Assembly: GCA_000507305.1 (NCBI GenBank)
Contig: DF239732.1
Span: forward strand, 62,001-126,000
Direction of reading: 5' to 3'
DNA: 64,000 bases
From: Breviolum minutum Mf 1.05b.01
Lineage: Eukaryota; Sar; Dinophyceae; Suessiales; Symbiodiniaceae
Positions 39,971 through 48,365 of the stretch are shown piece after piece; position 1 is the first letter of the stretch; the number at the start of each line of letters is the position of its first letter. Made by a program: the position numbers and the translations under genes. A model generated the notes under the pieces. The model was not told the origin of the DNA, did not search any database, and saw only the letters and a program-made list of their open reading frames with translations.

Positions 39971-40036
39971 CAGGGTTATAGGGTTACAGGGTTACGTCCC
40001 TTCTTATGGAAATGAATGCGTAACCCTATAACCCTG
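39971..40036 (+). repeat. perfect hairpin element P1
   Basis: A 17-bp perfect inverted pair cagggttatagggttac / gtaaccctataaccctg. The left arm is preceded by another ccagggt and followed by agggttac, giving a degenerate telomere-like look. A partial relative lies at 43172-43250. Confidence 0.85.
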
Positions 40037-40164
40037 TCTTTAATCAGGTGGTTTTTTTTTCGATGTGGTAACAAAAATCGGTAAAGAAACCATGTTTCTC
40101 AACGAGGTTTTTTCGGGGACAAGGTTCTTGAAGCATTGGGGTAAGGGCCCCTCAAGGGTGCTAG

Positions 40165-40404
40165 CTAATCAAAGGTTGGGTCCTCGACGATGGTGTTACC
40201 AGCGTAGCAAAGTTAAGACTCGAACCTCCATGGGGTGTCAAGCTGCAAGTATTACTGGAAGGCTCCAAGATCGAATTTCACAAGTCCAAGAAGTTGAAAG
40301 TGACACCCCTTTTCAACGGAAGGGGATTAGGACCCAATCACCTCGATAGAAGGAGAAGGACCATGGCTGGACAGGGAAATTACGAGCTCTCTGGCATGTT
40401 TTAA
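40165..40404 (+). CDS. candidate exon, product unknown
   Basis: A 79-codon plus frame open from a TAG to TAA with no ATG near its start. It encodes GWVLDDGVTSVAKLRLEPPW, then GVKLQVLLEGSKIEFHKSKK, then NGRGLGPNHLDRRRRTMAGQ. The alternating V/L and charged pattern suggests beta structure. A second frame (40065-40349) overlaps it. No domain recognised. Confidence 0.4.
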   Translation, partial: LIKGWVLDDGVTSVAKLRLEPPWGVKLQVLLEGSKIEFHKSKKLKVTPLFNGRGLGPNHLDRRRRTMAGQGNYELSGMF

Positions 40405-41107
40405 TTTCCTTCATATGTAACGGCTCCAAACCACTGCGACTTTTGAGTCACGAATGTTTATGACCCATATTGCTCTCCTGAAAAATCTTGGGGCCAATTT
40501 GGAGGATGGAACCATTTGTCCATAGATGTAAAGTGGATTCCTTACCAAGGCTTCGGGCACAGATTTTCAGGGAAGAGGATTTCCTTCAAGTGAGACATCA
40601 AATGGGGGTCATTTTGATAAAGGATCCTTTACTAAAGGAACCCAAATTCCCAACAAAGAAGCCAAAGAGTCATGTGTTTCATGTTTGAAGCATAAATATC
40701 TTCATTCGTGTTGGCCGCATGGTCTCTCCTGATCCATATTTTACCTTATTTTGGAGCATGCCTAAACCGTGGTTCACTGTGGGAAGGGGGCCCATTTTTT
40801 TAACCTTCATGATTTTCCACTAGGTTTTCCACTGTTTTTGGCAGAACCCTTCCCAAAAAAAAGAAGAACCATGGTTAGCAAGCCCCCTAAGCAAACTTGT
40901 TCCCCTTCCACATGGCCTTATAAATGGTTTATAACTGGCTTTACAAACTGGGGGTGATCCTAACCCCTTAGCTTTCCCTTCCAAAAAAAAAGACACGAAA
41001 ACACCGAGGTCCTGCGGTGTCCGTTTTGGGTCGCTTGCAACAGAGCTTGGTTCCCAGCAATTTCCAAGTTGCTGCTGCAGTGAGGCTCGGGGTGGGGATG
41101 GAGATGG
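40405..41107 (+). other. no gene recognised
   Basis: L-like pieces (gggcccattttttt at 40788 and ccttataaatggtttataac at 40916) suggest an old element. Overlapping minus frames at 40820-41150 show no motif. Confidence 0.3.
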
Positions 41108-41205
41108 CTTGGATGTCCTTGGAAGTGCTGGGGTCAAAGGTGAGGATCAATGGTACAACCCCAAAATCCTGAATATACTAACCATGTATAAGTAGGATAC
41201 ATAGC
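41108..41205 (+). repeat. family B left half
   Basis: cttggatgtccttggaagtg and gaggatcaatgg without the right terminus. Confidence 0.5.
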
Positions 41206-41234
41206 TTTGGATTTGTTTAACGTGATTGTTCATT

Positions 41235-41330
41235 TTGTAGCACTGTAAATCACCATCAAACAACCAACATTTGGGAGAACATGTGTTTGGAACGTTTTCC
41301 AAGCATCCAACAGTCGCAAATCCAAGCCAT
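41235..41330 (+). repeat. family M repeat
   Basis: Carries agcactgtaaatcaccatca, acatttgggagaacatgtgt and aagcatccaacagtcgcaaa. Confidence 0.65.
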
Positions 41331-41872
41331 GAATCCATTGCTTCCAAAGAAAAAAGTCCTCGGTTTGGCGAAGTTTGGGCGATATTGATTTCGGACTCCC
41401 ATGCCGATGAGTCCTCGCGTGTTGTCGAGTGTAAAGTGTCATTTGTCTCCCCAAAGAAAGAAATGGCCAACAAAATGTCCTCCTTCTAAAAATGCCAAGT
41501 TTGAGTGAGTACAGTACATGGGGTGATTATTCAAAAATGATGGGAAACTCCCCAACACAATCATTTAGGTGGCTGGATAAACCCTCTGTGAAATGAGTGC
41601 ACTTTGAGATCGTTGAGGGCCATCGGTGATGGCCCCCATCAATCCCACAGGTGTCCTAGCACCTGTTAACAGAACCAGAAAAATTCCCATCAGCTAACTA
41701 GCTTCTAAATGTCTCTCATCTTGCTTTGGCATCCCATTTCCCACTGAAACACACTTGTTGGAGGCATCATGATCTCGTGAGAATTCATGTACCTCCACTG
41801 GCTATACCAAAGCATATGGGACAGGTGTGAAAGGTCCTGACGGTAGCAAATGAAAGAGTACCTCCACAATAG
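41331..41872 (+). other. no gene recognised
   Basis: Short plus frames at about 41630-41696 and 41700-41771 read like protein (APINPTGVLAPVNRTRKIPI; SSCFGIPFPTETHLLEAS) but are too short to call. Confidence 0.25.
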
Positions 41873-42322
41873 GTGTGTCTCAAAATGTGCCCCCCGATTT
41901 TTTCTGGAGAAATGCTAAAGATTGGTTATGTTTGGAAACAAAAGAAGTGCACAGTTAAACCCCACAGTTCTTGTGGGATCTTTTCTACTAGTAGCAATTT
42001 TTTCCACAAAACAAAATATCCGCAAATCCCCACACAAACAAATTCCCAAATGCCACTGGGGAGGCTTTATGTCTTCTTCAAACCTGAACAGTCCAGTGGC
42101 TATGGCAGCTCGTTGCGAAACGGGATGGTAAAAAAAATGCAGGGTTTTGTTGTACATCATAGGGTGAAAGTAAGGGAAACATACACGGAATTTGAACGAA
42201 GGGATAGCAAGAAGTATGGCGTTTCTGGAAAAAAAAAAAGCCTCCGGCTCCACGGCTATTTTGGGTATGTCAAATTTCATGTTTTTTCCGGTGAACTTTT
42301 CAGAAAACCATACCGACACTAG
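41873..42322 (+). CDS. long open frame, product unknown
   Basis: 149 codons open on the plus strand. It is basic and aromatic in its second half (KPEQSSGYGSSLRNGMVKKM, then HHRVKVRETYTEFERRDSKK and RLHGYFGYVKFHVFSGELFR). A 144-codon minus frame lies almost exactly opposite, so one is a shadow. The plus strand is preferred from context. No domain recognised. Confidence 0.35.
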   Translation: MCLKMCPPIFSGEMLKIGYVWKQKKCTVKPHSSCGIFSTSSNFFHKTKYPQIPTQTNSQMPLGRLYVFFKPEQSSGYGSSLRNGMVKKMQGFVVHHRVKVRETYTEFERRDSKKYGVSGKKKSLRLHGYFGYVKFHVFSGELFRKPYRH

Positions 42323-42529
42323 ATAAAGTTCATCTTTCCCCTTCCACAATTTTAAATGAACAAAAAATCCGCGTTTAGTTTTTCTTAGAAAAATGTAGGA
42401 GAATATTTGTCAGGGATGCGAGAGTGCACATTGTTTTTCCCAATCCCACTTGTCAAGGAGACTTACTCCAACGATCTCAAATCCAAGACGTTGACACTTC
42501 ATCACCACCGGGGGCCCCCACAACAAAAA

Positions 42530-42640
42530 CTCAGTGGTTTCGAATATGTTTTGAATTTTCCCGCAGATGTTTGGGGAAGATGAACCCAATTTGACGAGCA
42601 TATTTTTCAAGCGGGTGGCGCGCAAAACCACCAACTATAG
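42530..42640 (+). repeat. family A introner copy A15, diverged and extended
   Basis: Ends ctcagtggtttcgaa and caaaaccaccaactatag. Similarity with the copy at 43731 continues about 50 bp beyond the right end (tagttga-tgtgagtt). Confidence 0.65.
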
Positions 42641-42704
42641 TAGTTGATTGTGAGTTGTGTTTAAAGAAGCACATTTTATCAGCGACCAAAACCTTGGATT
42701 ATTT

Positions 42705-42805
42705 TTTGAAAAACAAAGGGAATAGTACTACCCAGTTATATGACGGATTTTAATACGCCAATAATAAGGATCCCGTCGTGAACGAATACAGTATTTCATG
42801 GTTCA
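42705..42805 (+). repeat. family H repeat
   Basis: Carries gtactacccagttatatg and cagtatttcatggttcatg. Related to 28680, 32735, 45385 and 63590. Confidence 0.55.
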
Positions 42806-42830
42806 TGTCAGCCAAGGTTTCATTTTGCTG

Positions 42831-42984
42831 TATACCTGGATCTTCCGAGTACCAAAATGAAGAAATTTTACGCTCCAGGGAACTAACATATCCCACCTGT
42901 GGAAAAGGAAAATCATCTTCAAAAGTGATTTTTGATGGGATATGTTAGTTCCCAGGAGGGTACGTATCTGGAAGATCCAGGTAT
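42831..42984 (+). repeat. outer inverted-repeat element R, host of a nested D element
   Basis: Inverted ends tatacctggatcttcc and ggaagatccaggtat. Almost the whole interior is a complete D element. Confidence 0.75.
42870..42964 (-). repeat. family D introner copy nested inside R, reverse orientation
   Basis: Ends acgctccagggaactaacat and atatgttagttcccaggaggg. Interior ggaaaaggaaaatcatcttc is the reverse D order. Confidence 0.85.
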
Positions 42985-43074
42985 GTTCATGTCCCCTTTT
43001 CGGATGGGGGTTTTGGCTATACATCACCAACTTGGGGGTGTACAACTCCACTTGTAACTGGTGACGGGGCCGAC

Positions 43075-43167
43075 TTAGGTGGCCATGTTCATGTCACCTG
43101 TCCTCGCAGCTTTGATGTGGGCAATCCTTGCATCATTCAACCCTTGGATCAGGTTGGGGGTCGCTAA
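43075..43167 (+). CDS. weak candidate exon
   Basis: Open after cacttgtaactggtgacggg and ending TAA. It encodes LGGHVHVTCPRSFDVGNPCI then IQPLDQVGGR. A second frame (MFMSPVLAALMWAILASF) is also open. No domain recognised. Confidence 0.3.
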   Translation, partial: LGGHVHVTCPRSFDVGNPCIIQPLDQVGGR

Positions 43168-43171
43168 ATCT

Positions 43172-43250
43172 TAGCTGCACATAGGTCCAGGGTTATAGGG
43201 TGAACCAGCCCGAATCATATGGGAAATGGTTGGGTGGGTAACCCCTATAA
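43172..43250 (+). repeat. hairpin element P2, partial
   Basis: gctgcacataggtccagggttatagggt (split) shares its leader with P1. The right arm gggtaacccctataa is diverged. Confidence 0.5.
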
Positions 43251-43730
43251 GCCCCATCATCCACGTGCAGCTGAGAACTTGGCAAGGGTTTGGAGTGGAA
43301 GAAATTTAGAAAAGTGGAAACCTGCAAATTTTTGGAATGAAAAAGGAATGGAAACGCCTTACAAATTCACCTCTTTTTTCTTGGTGGTCAAAATAAGGAT
43401 CATCATTTTGGCTTTGAAGGAACCAATCTCAACTGATTACTTGACCGGTTTGTGCGTCCAATTTCATTTCGGCTTTTCATATCACTTTTTGCTCACCATT
43501 TCAGATGTCCAGGTCTATTACCGCATCGCCAATGATCAGGATACCGCACCTCAGTTGCTCACGGTAGGAAGGGTCAAAACCGAACGTATCTAACCAGTAG
43601 TCTGCTGCTGACGGTCCAGTGGATGAATTTTTGGGAGGCCCAAAATGGAAAGGAAGACTGAGACCATGAATTGATCTTCAATTTCAGGAAAATGACTAAA
43701 AATTTAGATGCTTTTTGTGGCAATTCATGT
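43251..43730 (+). other. no gene recognised; one long plus frame
   Basis: A 124-codon frame (43219-43593) starts inside P2 and encodes FSYHFLLTISDVQVYYRIAN and DQDTAPQLLTVGRVKTER near its end. The last part could be an exon. Confidence 0.3.
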
Positions 43731-43843
43731 CTAGGTGGTGATTTGTGACGCTTTCTGGGGATTTGTTATCCAAAAAATTATTGGGGAAGATGATTCCAAT
43801 CTCACAAATATGTTTGAAAAGATGTTGAAACCACAAACTATAG
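43731..43843 (+). repeat. family A introner copy A16, diverged
   Basis: Ends ctaggtggtgatttg and gttgaaaccacaaactatag, interior gatgattccaatctcacaaat. Most of it remains open in the frame of the following long ORF. Confidence 0.65.
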
Positions 43844-44694
43844 TAGTTGAATGTGAGTTTTTTATAGAAACACGGTTTATAAGCGACCGAAGCCTTCAGA
43901 TGAAAGATTTATTGAATGGTCGTCATGGTGGGCTGGACGACGGCAAGAAAACCCTCAATCCAATCTGCTCTGTCCAATGCATGTGCCCAGCATGCGTCGA
44001 TTCAAGACAACTTCTCCAGCATACGTGCGCTCGCTTTTGGAGAGCTGGTGGAATGACGAGGGCCACTCCTTTTTTGGGCGTTGCACAGTCCTCACCCAGA
44101 GGCTTGGATGTTGCAGGCAGAAGGGCCGTACTCTACGGAGACCTGGAGGTATGCAACAGTATTTCTGTAGTATTCCAACATTGCTTCAGGCATAAACGGG
44201 TCATTGCGGGGGGAATGGCCGGACATCCCTCCGCAAAGCTAGAAGGTGGTGCAAAAACATTCATTGCAGTGGCTGTGGGTAAACAGAAGGCCATTGATAC
44301 GAGCCTGGTGCATAAGATGGTGGAGCAAGTTCGGGCAGCAACAACAACAACAACAACAACAACAACCACAACAACCACAACGACAACAAAAACCTCATTT
44401 TGGCTCAGTTCGACCTTCAACTTCATCCAATTCAACGATCCGAAGAATCGTCCCGGTTTCATGAAGCCATTCACCACAAGGGATGGTGGGAAATGGAGCC
44501 CATTTCTTGTTGGGGATCAAACACGCAAATGTATGGTTGAATGCTCAGGGAATTCCATGAAGAAAACTGATGCATATCTGATGCATGGCTTTGGGTTCGA
44601 TAGTTTTGGTATTTGGGGTTGGTTCATCATGACTGAAGTCAAGCATTCTTTTCCCATGAACTCCATTTGGACCAAATTTTGCCCTGGCCGGTAG
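43735..44694 (+). CDS. longest open frame of the window, 319 codons, product unknown
   Basis: The first 36 codons lie inside the A16 introner copy, so the genuine coding part probably starts later. The middle is cysteine-bearing (SVQCMCPACVDSRQLLQHTC) then GLDVAGRRAVLYGDLEVCNS and GGMAGHPSAKLEGGAKTFIA. It then meets an (ACA)n tract read as poly-Thr (44338-44390) and continues to TAG. After the tract a different frame (KPHFGSVRPSTSSNSTIRRI) is also open, so the tract may have shifted the frame. No domain recognised. Confidence 0.45.
   Translation: MVICDAFWGFVIQKIIGEDDSNLTNMFEKMLKPQTIVVECEFFIETRFISDRSLQMKDLLNGRHGGLDDGKKTLNPICSVQCMCPACVDSRQLLQHTCARFWRAGGMTRATPFLGVAQSSPRGLDVAGRRAVLYGDLEVCNSISVVFQHCFRHKRVIAGGMAGHPSAKLEGGAKTFIAVAVGKQKAIDTSLVHKMVEQVRAATTTTTTTTTTTTTTTTKTSFWLSSTFNFIQFNDPKNRPGFMKPFTTRDGGKWSPFLVGDQTRKCMVECSGNSMKKTDAYLMHGFGFDSFGIWGWFIMTEVKHSFPMNSIWTKFCPGR
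44338..44392 (+). repeat. (ACA)n microsatellite
   Basis: About 18 imperfect units inside an open frame. Poly-Thr or poly-Gln depending on frame. Confidence 0.9.
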
Positions 44695-44759
44695 GATCGG
44701 GAATCCTTGAGATCATCCTAAAGACTAGCCACGAGCTGTTTTACTGCACGGGACTTCCA

Positions 44760-44895
44760 CTTGAATGCCCCGGCCAGGAAGTTAGGATCAATGGTTATAA
44801 CAAATGGGTTATAACCTCCTTATGGGATATATTGGTGTTATAACCGGTTGATCCGAACCTTTGATCCCAGCACTTCCTTCCCAGGACATCCAAGC
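44760..44895 (+). repeat. family B introner copy B6
   Basis: Ends cttgaatgccccggccagga and ttcccaggacatccaag, interior gttaggatcaatggttataa. Confidence 0.8.
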
Positions 44896-45384
44896 AAGAA
44901 TTCACACGAACTGAACCGGGAACCACCAAGGTCCACCTTCCGGTGCTACGAAGTTGTGAAGGTATATGTAGTGCCCTAGATGGCTGCCCAGGCCAGGATG
45001 GGGTGTGAAAAAGTGATGGTGCGGCATTGGATCAAACACAAACAGACCAAGCATTTCTACGGGGTCAAGCAGGTGGTCCTTTGACTTCGGGATTGCCAGC
45101 TACTGTAGAATACAGGGTGTTTATCCCGTGAAGAAAATCCCAACCAGGATTCAATCAAAATAAGTGAATTCTTTTGTGGCTAAAGTTGATTCCCACATTC
45201 AACTTGTAGCAGATGTAGAAGTGGGTTATACTTTGAAGGTAGCCGTAAGGGCCATTGGTCACCCGCAAACTAGGGGGAAGTAGCAGTAACCCATCCGTCC
45301 CCAAAAAGGCTCTTGAAACTTCAGTCGACGGGCAAAAAATATGAGCAATGAAAAAGGGGCCCCTGGTTGTTTAGGCTTTGTAGG

Positions 45385-45598
45385 GGATTATACTACGCAG
45401 TTATGTGGGTATTATGCTAAACCATTTTGAAGATCCCTATGAAACAACCAGTATTTCATGGAAAGTAACGCCGGTTTTTTTTTCGTAGCTCAATGGAGGG
45501 ATCCACTTGGCAAAATCAGACCTCAATTCAAGCTTTAGGTGGAAACTGATGATTTTTTCATATAAACCTTTACTAGAAATGGTGAATTTTTGGTACTT
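45385..45598 (+). repeat. family H long dispersed repeat
   Basis: Matches 63590-63790 in order: ggggattatactac, gaaacaaccagt, gggatccacttggca, aagctttaggtggaaa, taaacctttactagaa, aattttgg. Confidence 0.8.
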
Positions 45599-45775
45599 TC
45601 GAAAAACGAACCGGCCTTTGACCCTTTGACAAATAAGATGGGCCAATTGGGAACTTCAACGGATTTCGACATTCGCTTCACAGCCGGAAGGGACATTGTT
45701 CTGCCGTTCGTTTCTTCGGAGGTTTTTGGTGGTGTTTCGGGGTCCAACCCTACGGAGGCATGTATCCAGGGTTAA
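45590..45775 (+). CDS. candidate exon directly after the H repeat
   Basis: 61 codons open to TAA starting at the end of the H repeat. It encodes SKNEPAFDPLTNKMGQLGTS, TDFDIRFTAGRDIVLPFVSS and EVFGGVSGSNPTEACIQG, a well-mixed soluble-looking peptide. A minus frame (45535-45747) overlaps. The other copy of the H repeat (63.6-63.8 kb) is not followed by this sequence, which supports the boundary. No domain recognised. Confidence 0.45.
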   Translation: MVLSKNEPAFDPLTNKMGQLGTSTDFDIRFTAGRDIVLPFVSSEVFGGVSGSNPTEACIQG

Positions 45776-45826
45776 ACAAACTCACTGAGCCTATCAAAGC
45801 ACCGGAAATGAGTTGAGACAAAACAT

Positions 45827-46015
45827 TTGGACAAAATATCAATTCGTCAAAGACTGGCTGATGTTATTGGCAGCAGCGAGATGAATGAAAATAGAGTTGA
45901 AGATTTGTTACTTTTGTTTACCCTTAAAAGAAAAAAACTGACAAGTAGCATGTTTGGGACACTTGTTCACCCCAGAATTTTGGTTATTGCAACTTGTACC
46001 AACTCAATGTTTTAG
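45827..46015 (+). CDS. candidate exon, product unknown
   Basis: 62 codons open to TAG. It encodes DKISIRQRLADVIGSSEMNE, NRVEDLLLLFTLKRKKLTSS and GTLVHPRILVIATC. Predicted helical at the start and hydrophobic toward the end. It lies 50 bp after the preceding candidate in another frame, so a short intron would be needed to join them. No domain recognised. Confidence 0.4.
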   Translation: MDKISIRQRLADVIGSSEMNENRVEDLLLLFTLKRKKLTSSMFGTLVHPRILVIATCTNSMF

Positions 46016-46396
46016 AACTCGGATGACAGGCGAAGTTGGACCTCCAAGCTGTCCAAGAATCTTCTGGGAAGTGGACCTATGTTTTGAGGGCAAACAAGAT
46101 TTTTTTGATTTTTGAAGGGGTCCCCAAAGACTATTGAGCCATAACCATTTAGTTGAAAGAAATCTGTGATGAATGATTACTTCTAATGGTTTACGAGTAA
46201 CAGTTCAGTTGGGTTTTTCAGTGTGCCGAGCTTACTGAGCAAAGCAACGGGTGAAGTCTCAGAAAAATTCCCCAAACATTACTATCCTTGGCCAAAAACT
46301 CAGCTGCACATACACCGGTGTTTTTCCGGGGTTATCACCCTACCATTTCCCTAATATCAAGGCCTGTAACCGTACAACCATTCCATCAAAAAAAGA
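46016..46396 (+). other. no gene recognised
   Basis: No element terminus. A plus frame at 46251-46457 enters the Q repeat. Confidence 0.3.
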
Positions 46397-46488
46397 GTGG
46401 GACCTTACCAACGGACCCCTAGGAAAGGTGCTAGAGCTATTAGATACTCAGGTTTAAGGGTCCATTCAGTGGGTCCTGTTGGAGATAT
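46397..46488 (+). repeat. dispersed repeat Q, forward copy
   Basis: Inverted relative to 13809-13903. Carries gagtgggaccttaccaacgg, agctattagatactcagg and gggtcctgttggagat. Confidence 0.85.
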
Positions 46489-46534
46489 CTTGGAACCATA
46501 TCTATGTGCAGCTGAGTGAAAAAAACACCATCTG

Positions 46535-46555
46535 CCAGGTTCAGTGTTGAATACT
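46535..46555 (+). repeat. left copy of 21-bp duplication flanking introner A13
   Basis: ccaggttcagtgttgaata followed by ct. The right copy at 46635 differs at one base. Confidence 0.9.
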
Positions 46556-46624
46556 TTCACCCCTACCTAGGGAAATGATCCCATTTGACAAATATTTTTC
46601 AAATTGGTTGAAACCACCAACTAG
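46556..46624 (+). repeat. family A introner copy A13
   Basis: Lacks the left terminal repeat but keeps ttcacccctacctagggaaa, ttgacaaatatttttcaaat and the full right end gttgaaaccaccaactag. Confidence 0.8.
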
Positions 46625-46634
46625 AAACAATCTC

Positions 46635-46655
46635 CCAGGTTCATTGTTGAATACT
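46635..46655 (+). repeat. right copy of 21-bp duplication flanking introner A13
   Basis: ccaggttcattgttgaata followed by ct, exactly 100 bp from the left copy. Confidence 0.9.
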
Positions 46656-47105
46656 GCCAAGATCTCATTGGAAAATCCCTTGCTTCCAGAGATGCTTGCC
46701 TCAGTTTTCGTCCGGAATGCTGGAGTGGGAGATTGGTCGGAGTTTGCTGACACCAAAAAAATCCCACCGAAATCACGATCTTTTTGTTGGTAGGGTTAGG
46801 AAACCTATGAATTTTCTAAAGGTTCTCTTCAAATGGATTTTTTTTTAAACACCCACAGCCATTATTTGGGCCAACTCAACTGCATGTAGCAAATCCCAAC
46901 AGAAAATCCTGTGCAAAAAGAAAAAAATGGGCAATCCTCAATCGGCCTGGATCTTTTCAAGTTCCTACCCCATAAGGGATCCATAGGAAATACGGTGACC
47001 TACTAGATAATTGATCCCATAAAAAAATCAACGATTTTTCACAGCAAATCTTGGGTATTCACTTGGAACCTTGGATCTTTTGAGTTTAGTGTGGGGTTTT
47101 AAGTC
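46656..47105 (+). other. no gene recognised; short exon-like end
   Basis: An open frame continuing from 46575 to 46793 encodes TAKISLENPLLPEMLASVFV and NAGVGDWSEFADTKKIPPKS after A13, possibly an exon. Confidence 0.35.
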
Positions 47106-47228
47106 ATGGTTGCCCACAGCGGCAACATGCGCAATGATCGCAATGTGACCCATTTCGAAGCCGTCAAACCTGTAGCGTTTGGGACCTATGTTTCGCCAAG
47201 TTATATGGGTAGATTTCTCATGGATTGA
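47106..47228 (+). CDS. small open frame or exon, product unknown
   Basis: ATG-initiated, 40 codons, GC-richer than its flanks. It encodes VAHSGNMRNDRNVTHFEAVK then PVAFGTYVSPSYMGRFLMD and stop. ttttaag just upstream could be an acceptor. No domain recognised. Confidence 0.35.
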   Translation: MVAHSGNMRNDRNVTHFEAVKPVAFGTYVSPSYMGRFLMD

Positions 47229-48083
47229 TCCTATGGGTAGTGGAAGAAATGAATGTGATCTGTTTTTTCCAGCCGCTTGGTGTATGAGACAAACCTTGAA
47301 AGTGGCCGTAAGTCGAGTTTGTCAAGGAAAAACTGAGCAAGGAGCGAGATGTTGAAAACATGAATGGATATCCAACAAAATCGAGCTGCATTTTAGGGTT
47401 AACTCATATGTTAATATCCCTATTTGGGGTGGTTTGCTACCTCTATCTCCGGCGTGTTTCAAGTGATGGTTTCATCCACCTGTTTTTTGTGGATGTTTAA
47501 CGGGGGGAGACATGCACCTCGCAAAGCCCCTTGCAGGATTCCAGGATTCCCCGCAAAATGACCACCACAAAAATTGCTTCACTTCAAGCACTTTGGTCAT
47601 TTTTTTGGAAGTCCGTTTTTTCCCCCAAAAAAAGATTTCGCGGCGAATCTCTCTAAAGGTTTTGCGTGGCACATTCTCCAGAGTGAGGTAAAACGATCGC
47701 ACCCCCAAACGCACCTAGCGATCGTGGAAACCCCAACGCTTCACAACTTCCCCAAGGAATTTTTATGGCTTCCAGCTTTCAGTGCAAAGCCCTAGCAGTT
47801 ACAGCATCGAGGATGAGGTGTGCCATGTGTTGTTTTTTCGTCGAGGTTTGAGGGTTGAAGATTTTGGTGGGAAAACATCGTAAAAAAACAGTGGAAATGC
47901 TCATATTGAAATCCTATAGGATTCATGGGATTGGTAGATTTACCTGCATTTAGTTGATTGTTTTCTAGTTACCTTAGATAAACTTAGTAGGTATAATATC
48001 GCCTCGTGTTCCTGGAAACTGTTGAATTGCTAACTGTTTGCAATAAAATTTCTTCAAACCATTTTTCCAACTGATTGGTACAA
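47229..48083 (+). other. no gene recognised
   Basis: A minus frame (47472-47714) and a plus frame (47574-47795) overlap. A 20-codon plus segment near 47275 encodes RLVYETNLESGRKSSLSRKN. Confidence 0.3.
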
Positions 48084-48265
48084 GGTGGGCCCCTACTATA
48101 TAGTTATAAATGAAGTTATTTCACGCCTATAAGTGGCCTTATGAAAATAATTGTAACTGGTGTTAAGTGGCCTCCTTATAAATGTGGTAACTGGAGTTAT
48201 TTCACCCTACTTATAAGCGAAGTTATGTCGGGCCCCTACTTATAACGAGTGACAAGATGGGCCCA
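48084..48265 (+). repeat. family L element L3, long form
   Basis: Bounded by aggtgggcccctac and gatgggcccaattttgc. Inside, ttataaatg, ttatttcac and taactgg units alternate several times, plus an extra gggcccctacttataa. Confidence 0.7.
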
Positions 48266-48327
48266 ATTTTGCAACCCCTAGGCCTCAATTTTGGCTTCGG
48301 TTGAGGAAGGGTGGTTCTTGGACCGGT

Positions 48328-48365
48328 ACTTGGATGTCCTGGCTGTTGGAAGTTAGTTAGGTTGA
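48328..48365 (+). repeat. family B left end only
   Basis: tacttggatgtcctggctgttggaag (split) with no right terminus nearby. Confidence 0.5.

Noticed and set aside
41915-42349. 144-codon minus-strand open frame
   Set aside because: Almost exactly opposite a 149-codon plus frame. Strand decided only by context, so low certainty.
44396-44407. cattttggctca, matching part of the dinoflagellate spliced leader
   Set aside because: Match stops after 12 bases and lies in the middle of an open frame. Probably chance.
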